A DNA stretch of 64,000 nucleotides, from contig NWBO01000053.1 in NCBI GenBank assembly GCA_002633275.1, positions 331,099-395,098 of the forward strand. The letters are read 5' to 3'. The translations under genes and the position numbers were made by a program. The notes under the pieces were generated by a model that had not been told where the DNA came from, did not search any database, and worked only from the letters and a program-made list of their open reading frames with translations. Positions 28,227 to 36,178 of this stretch are shown here, one piece after another. Every line of letters begins with the position of its first letter. The stretch's first letter is position 1. This stretch comes from Bacteroidales bacterium Phil12. Its GTDB lineage: Bacteria; Bacteroidota; Bacteroidia; Bacteroidales; P3.

Positions 28227-28288
28227 CTCCACAGCCTTTTGTCAAAAGTTTTCTCTAAAACTTCTCCGCTTGACAAAAAGCAGTGGAG
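28227..28288 (-). terminator. Long hairpin terminator after the TonB-like gene
   Basis: The arms CTCCACAGCCTTTTGTCAA and TTGACAAAAAGCAGTGGAG pair at 17 of 19 positions, with a nested AAGTTTT/AAAACTT stem inside. On the minus strand it is followed by ATTTTTTTGTC, as expected for termination of the 28316-28750 gene before polA. Confidence 0.8.
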
Positions 28289-28315
28289 TGCAATTTTGGT
28301 CTATTTACCACCGAA

Positions 28316-28750
28316 CTACTTATTGTTTAAATTAAACGTTACAGGCAAAACAAACTCTTGTCTTACTTTTTTACCTTTGTTTTTTGCAGGTTCCCATTTA
28401 GGCATACTTTTAATAACACGTACTGCCTCTGCATCACACTCTTCACTAAGGCCACGAAGAATCTTGACGTCGCTTATTGAACCGTCTGTTTCAACAACAA
28501 AACTCAACATAACTTTTCCTTGTACGCTGTCTTTTACTGCTTGTTCCGGGTACTTGATATTATCTGCCAAAAACTTGTTCATTTCTGCAAAACCACCCGA
28601 AAATACAGCCGAATGTTCCACAACTTGAAATACTTGATATGAATCATCAATATACTTAACCGATGAATCGTTTTCCGTTTGAGCGTAAGAAACCGTAACT
28701 CCGAACACCATTACAGCCATTACGACTGATTTCTGAATAAACTTTTTCAT
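28316..28750 (-). CDS. TonB C-terminal domain protein
   Basis: The protein has a signal peptide (MKKFIQKSVVMAVMVFGVTV, ending at SYAQ) and a TonB C-terminal domain from about residue 55: MNKFLADNIKYPEQAVKDS, then GKVMLSFVVETDGSISDVKI and FVLPVTFNL. It lacks the usual transmembrane anchor plus proline-rich linker of TonB. At 144 residues it is a secreted periplasmic single-domain version, common in Bacteroidota. A role in energy transduction is uncertain; such short forms may act as periplasmic binding modules. Its own promoter and terminator make it a single-gene unit. Confidence 0.85.
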   Translation of the reverse strand: MKKFIQKSVVMAVMVFGVTVSYAQTENDSSVKYIDDSYQVFQVVEHSAVFSGGFAEMNKFLADNIKYPEQAVKDSVQGKVMLSFVVETDGSISDVKILRGLSEECDAEAVRVIKSMPKWEPAKNKGKKVRQEFVLPVTFNLNNK

Positions 28751-28844
28751 AATCGTAAAAATTAAAAATTAATAAAATATGTTTCTTGCTATTCTTTACG
28801 CTTTTATTTTATTACTAAACCTCAACCACTTACCTTTTCAGCCG

Positions 28845-28876
28845 CAAAGATAGTTAGTTTATTTTATTCTACCAAA
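28845..28876 (-). promoter_or_regulatory. Promoter of the TonB-like gene
   Basis: On the minus strand TTTG (28876-28873), a 20-bp spacer and TATCTTTG (28852-28845) fit the Bacteroidota consensus, about 95 bp before the ATG. Confidence 0.65.
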
Positions 28877-28907
28877 TATTTTTCATGTTTTTTTATCACT
28901 TGTCGTA

Positions 28908-28990
28908 AAATTAGTATTAAACACTGATAAAATAATATTAAACATCAGTAAAATAGTGTTAAACATTATTTGATTAATGTGTAATACTAA
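28908..28990. repeat. 21-bp-period repeat array, intergenic
   Basis: TTAAACA cores begin at 28917, 28938 and 28959, exactly 21 bp apart. A diverged unit (TGTAATA) lies at 28980. A typical unit is ATATTAAACATCAGTAAAAT. The array lies between two divergent promoters. Confidence 0.9.
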
Positions 28991-29013
28991 AAACGTAGAT
29001 TTCAGATCGCCTC

Positions 29014-29045
29014 TTTGTTTGTTATATCAATTTGTTGTAATTTTG
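29014..29045 (+). promoter_or_regulatory. Promoter of the TPR protein gene
   Basis: TTTG (29014-29017), a 20-bp spacer and TAATTTTG (29038-29045) match the consensus. It lies 26 bp before the ATG at 29072 and rules out an upstream TTG start at 29015. Confidence 0.75.
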
Positions 29046-29071
29046 CAAACGATAAACATTTCGCTTCGATT

Positions 29072-30904
29072 ATGAACATTAAACACACAATAAAATTCAT
29101 GGCAATCTTGTTTGTTTTTCTCACAATCAATAACGCTGATATTTTTGCACAAAACAAAAAACAAAATCCCGACCAAGACTTTCTTCTTGCCAAGCAATAT
29201 ATGGCGGAAAACAAATATAAAGAAGCCGCCGCGTTGTTGGAAGATTTGATTGACAAGAGTTTCAATGATAATTACTATCGTCTGTTGATTTCTGCCTACA
29301 ATGAGTTGCAGGACACGAAGAAAAAAGAAAAATTAATCAAAAAAGCGATTAAAAAGTCGGACAATAATTTTCGCTACTCCATAGATTTAGGTACGTTTTA
29401 CATAGAAAACAACGACCAACCCAAAGGTTTGAAACAGTACGACAAGGTTATCGGCAATCTTAAAGCCAATAACAGCGACATTATCCAAACAGCTAATTAT
29501 TTTTCCTCCATTCGCAATTACGACTACGCCGTCAAGACTTACCAACAGGGGCGAAAACTATTCAAAGACAATAGCAAATACACCTACGAACTTACTTATT
29601 TTTATCAACGGCTTGACAGAAACGAGAATATTGCACAAGAATATCTTCTTTTGTTGGAACAAAATCCAAAAGCCTTACACCAAATCGAGGTTAATATCAA
29701 TAACCTTTTTGCACAAGACAATGACAGCAAGCTCTACGATGTTTTTTCCGATATTGTCTTGCAACAAGTCAAGAACAAACCGAAAAACCTTGCAATAAAC
29801 CAATTGTATTATTGGCTTTTGATGCAAAAAGAAGATTTTTCTGCTGCCTACAATCAGGCTAAGGCGTTAGACAAACGTTTTAACTTGCAAAGCCACGACA
29901 ATGTTATGGACTTTGCACAAAACGTCAGCGATAAAAACCTTGCCATTCAAGCCTATGATTATCTTTTGAAACAGAAAATCAATGATGACGACCTTACATT
30001 TATCATTCGCTCTCAGCGTTTGTCTCGTCTGTATGACCAATTCACTGCCTTAATTCATCACAACCAAAAAGATATTGCCGCTTTGGAAAAAGAGTATAAC
30101 GAGTTTTTTGCTCTTTATGGTTATATCCCAGAGACCGCAGAAGCGATACAGCAAAAGGCAGACTTGTTGGCGTATCACATCAATAAACCTCAGCAAGCGG
30201 TGGATTTATTGGATACTATCATCAATATGCGTAACGTCAGCAATCAGACCAAAGCCCGCTGCAAACTCACACGTGCGGATATTTACCTTATCAATGGCGA
30301 TATTTGGGAAGCGTCTCTGACTTATTCGCAGGTGGATAAGGATATGAAAAACGAGACTATCGGCACAGAAGCCAAGTTCCGCAACGCTATGCTTTCTTAT
30401 TATACAGGCGACTTCGCTTGGGCTTTGAGTCAATTCAATGCTTTGCGTTCCTCGACAACGAAACTTATCGCCAACGATGCTATGGAGTATTCGTTATTGA
30501 TTAGTGAGAATATGGACGAGGACAGTTCGTACAAGGGACTTTCGTGGTTTGCCAAGTCCGATTTCGCTCTTTATCAGAATAAAGTAGAAGAGGCGAAGAC
30601 TTACCTTGATTCCATTGACCGTTGGTACGTATCTCACCCATTGTTTGACGAAGTTTTGTTTAAGCGTGCCGAGATTGCGATGAAAGAAGAGAAATTTGAT
30701 GAAGCGAAAAACTATCTTGAAGATATAATCTTGAAATATCCGTATGATTTGGTTGCCGATGACGCCATAATGCTTTTAGCCGATTTGTATGAAAACATTT
30801 TTAACGATAAGACAAAAGTAAAAGAATGTTATGAACGCATCATCTTGAATTACCCTTCGTCCTTGTATATCCAACAAGCTCGAAAGAAATACAATGCTCA
30901 ATAA
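29072..30904 (+). CDS. Secreted TPR-repeat protein
   Basis: The start at 29072 gives MNIKHTIKFMAILFVFLTIN and a signal peptidase I type signal ending near IFAQ. The 610 residues consist of repeated helical pairs of the TPR type (for example LLAKQYMAENKYKEAAALLE near the start, KRAEIAMKEEKFDEAKNYLE and DDAIMLLADLYENIF near the end). It is probably periplasmic. This architecture is common in Bacteroidales envelope proteins, and I cannot name a partner. It is read alone from its own promoter, divergent from the TonB-like gene, and is followed by a 490-bp region without a recognised gene. Confidence 0.85.
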   Translation: MNIKHTIKFMAILFVFLTINNADIFAQNKKQNPDQDFLLAKQYMAENKYKEAAALLEDLIDKSFNDNYYRLLISAYNELQDTKKKEKLIKKAIKKSDNNFRYSIDLGTFYIENNDQPKGLKQYDKVIGNLKANNSDIIQTANYFSSIRNYDYAVKTYQQGRKLFKDNSKYTYELTYFYQRLDRNENIAQEYLLLLEQNPKALHQIEVNINNLFAQDNDSKLYDVFSDIVLQQVKNKPKNLAINQLYYWLLMQKEDFSAAYNQAKALDKRFNLQSHDNVMDFAQNVSDKNLAIQAYDYLLKQKINDDDLTFIIRSQRLSRLYDQFTALIHHNQKDIAALEKEYNEFFALYGYIPETAEAIQQKADLLAYHINKPQQAVDLLDTIINMRNVSNQTKARCKLTRADIYLINGDIWEASLTYSQVDKDMKNETIGTEAKFRNAMLSYYTGDFAWALSQFNALRSSTTKLIANDAMEYSLLISENMDEDSSYKGLSWFAKSDFALYQNKVEEAKTYLDSIDRWYVSHPLFDEVLFKRAEIAMKEEKFDEAKNYLEDIILKYPYDLVADDAIMLLADLYENIFNDKTKVKECYERIILNYPSSLYIQQARKKYNAQ

Positions 30905-31395
30905 ATTTTTGTTTTACCACTTCCAACTTTTGCTTCACAATTGGACATCTATATTATAATGTATAAGCAACACGGCATTTGACACACCTTTTTTTCATTG
31001 ATTGAAATCGCTTTAATTTCTTATCTTTGAAGAAAAAAATCACTATTTTAGGGGCAAACTCACGAAAAATTGCTAATTTTGCAACTGATTTCGGGGAGAA
31101 ATCCGAAGTTACAAGAAGGCATTTAGCTTAGTTCTTAATTCTAAAATCGCCAAATTGAAGAATATCCAAAGAACAATGATGAGAATGCCCCTTTATCGTA
31201 TCTGTTACACAGAGCAGTATTCTCTGCTCTATATGGTACAGCGTGGGGTGAGTTTTTTCTTCCGTTCTTTTGGATGACGTGTTTGGCGATACGTAGAATT
31301 GAAGAGCGAGCAAAAATTAAGCTCCGCGCATTCTTGTATTATGCATTTAACAATTAACGCTTATTCAGTGGAGCTTAGGGCAAAAAAAATAGTTT
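30905..31395. other. 490-bp region without a recognised gene
   Basis: Two promoter-like -7 elements face right: TATCTTTG at 31022-31029 and TAATTTTG at 31074-31081. Hairpins occur at about 31206-31222 (GAGCAG TATT CTCTGCTC-like) and with arms TAAGCTCC (31318-31325) and GGAGCTTA (31370-31377). The stretch between is less AT-rich than most intergenic DNA here. It could encode a structured RNA or be the leader or border of the two-gene cassette downstream. I do not recognise an RNA family. Confidence 0.35.
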
Positions 31396-31791
31396 ATGTG
31401 TTTACATATATTTATTAAGGGTGGTTTTGCTTTAAATAGATTAGCAAAAACTTGTAAAGAATGTCTTGACTTTATCATTATGTTTAAACTATCTAAGAAT
31501 AACGACTATCTTATTATCGCAGCCTGGCTCTATGTTTATGGAATTCAAAGCTCATTAGAAAAATGGGGATGGAATCCTTTCTCAGTGAAAATATATATTC
31601 CTAATTATCAACATTGTGGAAGATTGTCATTGTATGCAGCGATATTAATAATTCTATCACAAATCTCGAAATTGTCTAAAAACGACCCTTTACTACAAGA
31701 AACAATCAATAATATAATAAATGATGATAAAACTTTCATTGAATATTCATCACAAATTCCATATGAACTAAAAAAGAAACTAAAGCCATGA
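31396..31791 (+). CDS. Hypothetical protein, first gene of a two-gene cassette
   Basis: This 131-residue protein matches no family I recognise. It has a hydrophobic middle (YLIIAAWLYVYGIQ near residue 40, and LYAAILIILSQI near residue 80) and a charged C-terminus (NNIINDDKTFIEYS). The true start may be the ATG at 31480 (MFKLSKNNDYLII) instead of 31396. Its TGA overlaps the next gene's ATG (ATGA at 31788-31791), so the two are translationally coupled. Isolated placement between housekeeping genes suggests acquired DNA. Confidence 0.55.
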   Translation: MCLHIFIKGGFALNRLAKTCKECLDFIIMFKLSKNNDYLIIAAWLYVYGIQSSLEKWGWNPFSVKIYIPNYQHCGRLSLYAAILIILSQISKLSKNDPLLQETINNIINDDKTFIEYSSQIPYELKKKLKP

Positions 31792-32279
31792 TAAATCTCT
31801 ATTTAATTCCTATATTGTCTTATACAGGCGATAGACATATACTGGACTACACTCTATTGATTATATGTTATATTATTATTCCTATTATTATGCTGTATAG
31901 GAGAGGGTATCTACTTAACCTTAAAGGACGAATTACTGAAATCAAAGATTGGATTAAACCTGCTCCTGCACCCTCTGAATGGACTGCAACATCAGTAAGA
32001 AGATTGTCTCGTTTTGAAAAAGCACAAATAGAAAGCCTTACTATAAAACGAGAAATATCGTTTTCCCCTGCCAATTTCTATCGCTATTATATAGATGTAA
32101 AAATAAAACATGGGGAACATACTAGTTATCCATTAGCTAAAGAAATTGCCGCTTCTGATGAGTTGAGGGTTAAGTTTCTTTTAGATGAAGAAAGTTTTAT
32201 ACTGGATAAAAACAAAGTACTGATTAGAAAAATAGAAAAAATCAGAAAATCTTCCTATTGGGATATAATGCCTTTATAA
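31788..32279 (+). CDS. Hypothetical membrane-anchored protein, second gene of the cassette
   Basis: This 163-residue protein has one strong N-terminal membrane segment (TLLIICYIIIPIIMLYR, residues about 22-38). A basic linker rich in Pro and Ala (KPAPAPSEW) follows, then a soluble C-terminal domain of about 100 residues (FEKAQIESLTIKREISFSPA onward, ending SSYWDIMPL). No named family is recognised. The membrane anchor with a cytoplasmic or periplasmic domain, and coupling to a small partner gene, would suit a toxin/immunity or two-component defence pair, but that is speculation. Confidence 0.6.
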   Translation: MINLYLIPILSYTGDRHILDYTLLIICYIIIPIIMLYRRGYLLNLKGRITEIKDWIKPAPAPSEWTATSVRRLSRFEKAQIESLTIKREISFSPANFYRYYIDVKIKHGEHTSYPLAKEIAASDELRVKFLLDEESFILDKNKVLIRKIEKIRKSSYWDIMPL

Positions 32280-32359
32280 AAGAATATATTTTTAGTATTT
32301 GAGTAGTCGAATAGTTTGTTGCTTTTTATAGTATATCCCTAACATCTAAAACAAAAAAT

Positions 32360-32385
32360 AAAGTCGATTAATGAAAATCGGCTTT
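32360..32385 (-). terminator. Terminator of the tig-ychF unit
   Basis: AAAGTCGATT (32360-32369) and AATCGGCTTT (32376-32385) form a 10-bp stem with one mismatch. On the minus strand it is followed by TATTTTTTGTTTT. A-rich sequence on the other side makes it potentially bidirectional. Confidence 0.7.
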
Positions 32386-32453
32386 ACAAAAAAATGAAAA
32401 CAAAATTAAAAAAGTAATTGAATTAACAAATTCTATTAAATCTTCAATAATCG

Positions 32454-33557
32454 TTAAACGTTGAAACGGAAGTGCATTATATCTCCGTCCTGAACCAAGT
32501 AATCCTTGCCCTCTATCGAAATCTTACCGGCCTCTCGACAAGCCGCTTCACTACGATATTTAATATAATCATCATACTTTATAACCTCAGCACGTATGAA
32601 CCCTTTCTCGAAATCAGAGTGAATGACACCGGCACATTGAGGAGCTTTGTCGCCTTTATGAAATGTCCAAGCACGTGTTTCCTTCGGTCCGGTCGTTAGA
32701 AAAGTCTGTAAGTTAAGTATATGGTATGCCGCTTTTATCAATCGATTGACGCCACTCTCTTTCAGTCCTAACTCTTCCAAAAACATTTGCTTTTCCTCAA
32801 AGTCCTCCAACTCGGCAATATCTTCTTCGGTCTTGGCTGCTATAACAAGCACATCGGCATTCTCTTTTTGAGCCATTTCTTTTACCTTATCCACATAAGC
32901 ATTGCCATTTTTACAAGATGCCTCATCAACATTGCAGACATAAATAATGGGCTTAGCGGTCAATAAACATAATTCTTTGGCTGCTGCAATCTGGTCTTTG
33001 TTGTCGAAAACAACTTCGCGGGCGTTCTTACCGCTTTCCAAGACAGATTTATACGCTTTCAAGACCTCTAAAGTATCTTTGGCTTTTTTGTCTCCACCAA
33101 CTTTGGCAATCTTCTCGGTTTTGGCAAAGCGTGATTCTATGGTTTCAAGGTCTTTCATCTGCAATTCCAAATCAATGATTTCTTTGTCACGTATAGGATC
33201 AACGCTTCCATCAACATGGACGATATTTCCGTTATCAAAGCAACGCAAGACCTCTATAATGGCATCGCACTCGCGGATATTACCCAAAAACTTATTGCCT
33301 AAGCCCTCGCCCTTACTTGCTCCTTTAACCAAACCTGCAATATCGACTATCTCAACGGTGGTCGGGATAATCTTTTCGGGCTTGTCTATTTCTGCCAAAG
33401 CGTTCAAACGCTCATCGGGTACGGTTATTACACCCACATTAGGCTCTATCGTACAAAAAGGAAAATTAGCTGCCTGTGCTTTTGAATTGGACAGGCAGTT
33501 AAATAAAGTTGATTTGCCAACATTAGGCAATCCCACTATACCACATTTAAGAGACAT
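32454..33557 (-). CDS. ychF: Redox-regulated ATPase YchF (OBG family)
   Basis: This conserved P-loop NTPase binds ribosomes and prefers ATP. Visible motifs are the Walker A GIVGLPNVGKSTLFN at the N-terminus, the switch region DIAGLVKGASKGEGLGN, the NVDE base-specificity segment (VCNVDEAS, departing from NKxD as expected for YchF) and the C-terminal TGS domain (LQTFLTTGPKETRAWTF to HFRFNV). Length of 367 residues is normal. It starts 2 bp after the trigger factor stop codon, so the two genes share a transcript. Confidence 0.97.
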   Translation of the reverse strand: MSLKCGIVGLPNVGKSTLFNCLSNSKAQAANFPFCTIEPNVGVITVPDERLNALAEIDKPEKIIPTTVEIVDIAGLVKGASKGEGLGNKFLGNIRECDAIIEVLRCFDNGNIVHVDGSVDPIRDKEIIDLELQMKDLETIESRFAKTEKIAKVGGDKKAKDTLEVLKAYKSVLESGKNAREVVFDNKDQIAAAKELCLLTAKPIIYVCNVDEASCKNGNAYVDKVKEMAQKENADVLVIAAKTEEDIAELEDFEEKQMFLEELGLKESGVNRLIKAAYHILNLQTFLTTGPKETRAWTFHKGDKAPQCAGVIHSDFEKGFIRAEVIKYDDYIKYRSEAACREAGKISIEGKDYLVQDGDIMHFRFNV

Positions 33558-33559
33558 AA

Positions 33560-35008
33560 CTAAAACAATGAAGGTTCTTGATTCTCTTCTTTCTTTGCAG
33601 TCTTCTTTTTAGCAGGTTTCTTTTCAGTAGCGACAGCAGTTTCGGGACTTACTTCTTTGATAAACTCGTCCATATTGACTTTCTTTACCGTTACTTTCAT
33701 CTCTTTACGCAAAACTTCCGTAATTTTTCTATCGAACAAGTAATTATAAACTTGTTTTGTCTGCTCTTGTTCGTTAAGCATATTCTTTGCGACGGAATCT
33801 AAGTGTGCTTCACGTTCTTTCTTCTGCTCTTCGGTCTCGTCCGGCATTGCAGGGAAATAAGAAGGAAGTAGTTCGGTCTTGTAGTAATTGATAATATCTT
33901 CGTTACCGACCTTAACATCTCCGATTTCGGCTATCTTGCTTTCAAGTATCTGCCAACGGATGCCGTCCATGTACTTATCCAATTTCTCTTCGATGTCTTT
34001 TTGTGCCTCTTCGCTCTTTGAAGTTGCAAGAAGCCAACGTTTCAAGAACTCTTCCGGCAAATCGAACTTAACATTCTTAACCAATTCCTCACTTGTCTTG
34101 TTCAAGAAATAGTTTTCGCTCTCACGTCTGTATGCGTTCATCAAATCTTCTTTGGCTGCATTGCGGAAAGCTTTTTCGTCTTTGATGTCTTTATCTTTAT
34201 ATACCTTATTATATAAATCAGAATTCAATTCGGCAGGAGTCATTCTTTGAATGCTTGATATTGTGAAATTACAATCAGATGCAAATTCGCCTGCTTCGTC
34301 TTGTTTCTTGCGAATGAATGTTGCAAGTTGGTTGATGTCTTTTAAGGCTTTGGCAGGTTTGAAAGTAAATGTATCATCCTTCTTCTTGCCAAGCACTTTG
34401 TCTTTTATGGTCTTCAAAGCGATACGCTCTACATACAAAGTAGTATTGATATCCAAGCCACCTTCTTTTGTTTCGCCATTTTCGTTCAATTCTACCAAAT
34501 GACCATAAACCATATCTTTTTCGCCTACTGTCTCTGGTGATTCAACTTTTCCGAAACGCATACAAGTATCTGCGATAAACTTATCAAGCATTTCGTCTGT
34601 TGGTTCTATCTCGTATGATGTTGCTTCGTGTTTTTTCAAATCCAAATCAAATTCCGGTTGCTGTGCAACATCAAAATAGAATGTAAAATTATTTTCTTTT
34701 TCAAAATCTGCCTTAGGTGTCTTTTCATCGTTGGCCAATGGAGAACCCAAAACTTTGATTTTATTGTCTTCGATAAACTTATACAAGTTATCCGACATTA
34801 CGTTTTCTATTGCCTGAGCCTTAACCGCAACACCATACATCTTTTTAACCATTGACATAGGCACTTGTCCCGGTCTGAAACCCGGCATTGTCATTTTCTT
34901 TCTTTGCTCTCTAAGTTGGTGTTCAACTTCTTGTTTGTAGTCATTTGCTTCTACTTCTACCTTAACCAATGAGGTCAATACTCCGTTATTTTCCTGACTT
35001 ACTTTCAT
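33560..35008 (-). CDS. tig: Trigger factor
   Basis: This ribosome-associated chaperone begins with MKVSQENNGVLTSLVKVEVE. It carries the ribosome-binding signature as MPGFRPGQVPMSMVKKMYG near residue 40. A central FKBP-like region (around residues 160-250) and a long helical C-terminal arm follow. The tail is Lys/Glu-rich (KKPAKKKTAKKEENQEPSLF). The length of 482 residues is slightly longer than the E. coli protein and normal for Bacteroidota. A clear promoter lies upstream, and ychF follows almost without a gap. Confidence 0.95.
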   Translation of the reverse strand: MKVSQENNGVLTSLVKVEVEANDYKQEVEHQLREQRKKMTMPGFRPGQVPMSMVKKMYGVAVKAQAIENVMSDNLYKFIEDNKIKVLGSPLANDEKTPKADFEKENNFTFYFDVAQQPEFDLDLKKHEATSYEIEPTDEMLDKFIADTCMRFGKVESPETVGEKDMVYGHLVELNENGETKEGGLDINTTLYVERIALKTIKDKVLGKKKDDTFTFKPAKALKDINQLATFIRKKQDEAGEFASDCNFTISSIQRMTPAELNSDLYNKVYKDKDIKDEKAFRNAAKEDLMNAYRRESENYFLNKTSEELVKNVKFDLPEEFLKRWLLATSKSEEAQKDIEEKLDKYMDGIRWQILESKIAEIGDVKVGNEDIINYYKTELLPSYFPAMPDETEEQKKEREAHLDSVAKNMLNEQEQTKQVYNYLFDRKITEVLRKEMKVTVKKVNMDEFIKEVSPETAVATEKKPAKKKTAKKEENQEPSLF

Positions 35009-35048
35009 TTTATTTAATTTGTTTTACTTATTTTCCTAAAAGAACTTG

Positions 35049-35079
35049 CAAAATTACAAATAATTATCTTGCCGACAAA
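35049..35079 (-). promoter_or_regulatory. Promoter of tig-ychF
   Basis: On the minus strand TTTG (35079-35076), a 19-bp spacer and TAATTTTG (35056-35049) match the Bacteroidota consensus, 40 bp before the tig ATG. Confidence 0.75.
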
Positions 35080-35105
35080 ATTTTTCGGTCTTATTATATT
35101 TGTAC

Positions 35106-36077
35106 CTAATTAAGTATAGCGGCTATCTTGCTTTTCAAATTAGCGTCAATTTGATTATCGGAAAAGCCTTTGTATATATGATTTCGTCTTGCGGCAAACA
35201 AGCCAAAGCCGTTTTCTATATTGCTATAAACAGGGACATAATTCAAGCCCGAAGAAGCATTATTGATTGATAAATAATCAAACATATTCAAATCACAAGC
35301 AGCAATCCTTATCTCAAACGGTCGCTGTCCGTAATAACCAAGACCCGTCTCATTCTTCAATCTATAACGTATGGTCGTAAGAAGTGTTGTTGTATCAATC
35401 TTTGCAGTAATTGAGAAATTAGGATTACTATTCGTTCTCGTAGTTACAGGAATGTCTAAATAACGTATTTGTCCGTTTTGAGTGTAATTAAGCCTTATAT
35501 TCACTTGAAATTGTTTCGGCAACGCCCCCATATTATCGTTTGCACTCGCCCAATCTATGGACATAGTGCCTTTGGCTTCCGTAAAAGTAAAGTTATATGT
35601 TTTTATATCATAATCGGCAACAGGATTAACTTTTGACCTTACCTCCATTCCTGTCTTTACATTCCTAACAACCAAAGTATATATCTTGTATTTGTTAATT
35701 CTTCCTTTTGTATTGCAAGCATATATCGGACAGGAAGCATCAAAATAAAAATCTCCCGAGTCTTTTGCAACGGTTGTATAATTAAAAATCAATGTATCGT
35801 CAATTACATTGGGATTCCAATACGATGCCGCGTACATCTTTACTTCCAATTCGTCCGGTTTGTAATAAACACTGTCTTTGTTTTTTGCAAACTCGTAAGC
35901 GTTGCCGTTACCCAAGAAACACTTTTCTACTCTTACGTATGTTGTGTCGTCATCTTGGTCCAACAAGCAATATACCATCATCTTTTCCGTCCAATCATCA
36001 TTGGGGTCAAACTCTGCATCGCAACCGACAAACCCCAAAATTGGTATAATCAATAGTAAATACAATAACCTGTTCAT
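35106..36077 (-). CDS. DUF4249-like outer-membrane lipoprotein
   Basis: The N-terminus MNRLLYLLLIIPILGFVGCD is a lipoprotein signal with Cys at residue 19. The 323-residue protein is beta-rich. The C-terminal block VYSNIENGFGLFAARRNH resembles the conserved NIENGxGxF motif of DUF4249 lipoproteins, which are Bacteroidota-specific, often paired with TonB-dependent receptors, and of unknown function. No receptor gene is adjacent here. The gene stands alone between tig and pyrK, with a promoter-like TACTTTTG on the minus strand at 36108-36101. Confidence 0.75.
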   Translation of the reverse strand: MNRLLYLLLIIPILGFVGCDAEFDPNDDWTEKMMVYCLLDQDDDTTYVRVEKCFLGNGNAYEFAKNKDSVYYKPDELEVKMYAASYWNPNVIDDTLIFNYTTVAKDSGDFYFDASCPIYACNTKGRINKYKIYTLVVRNVKTGMEVRSKVNPVADYDIKTYNFTFTEAKGTMSIDWASANDNMGALPKQFQVNIRLNYTQNGQIRYLDIPVTTRTNSNPNFSITAKIDTTTLLTTIRYRLKNETGLGYYGQRPFEIRIAACDLNMFDYLSINNASSGLNYVPVYSNIENGFGLFAARRNHIYKGFSDNQIDANLKSKIAAILN

Positions 36078-36100
36078 TATCTCCGCTATTTTTTAAGGTG

Positions 36101-36108
36101 CAAAAGTA
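36101..36108 (-). promoter_or_regulatory. -7 promoter element of the DUF4249-like gene
   Basis: The minus strand reads TACTTTTG 23 bp before the ATG. No good TTTG is found at -33, so confidence is moderate. Confidence 0.5.
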
Positions 36109-36140
36109 CAAATTTTTCATCACATCTCGTTTTTTTTCAC

Positions 36141-36148
36141 TAATTTTG
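36141..36148 (+). promoter_or_regulatory. -7 promoter element of pyrK-pyrD
   Basis: TAATTTTG lies 30 bp before the pyrK ATG and is divergent from the promoter at 36101-36108. A -33 element is not clear. Confidence 0.5.
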
Positions 36149-36178
36149 TCGTTGTAAATAATATAGATATATCACGAT

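Noticed and set aside
28908..28990. CRISPR array
   Set aside because: The repeats are short (about 21 bp) and contiguous, with no unique spacers of constant length, and no cas genes lie nearby.
29015..29071. TTG start for the TPR protein
   Set aside because: It falls within the promoter and would destroy the signal peptide.
31080..31380. tmRNA or 6S RNA
   Set aside because: No tRNA-like ends or tag frame for tmRNA, and no long closed helix with a central bubble that I could fold by eye.
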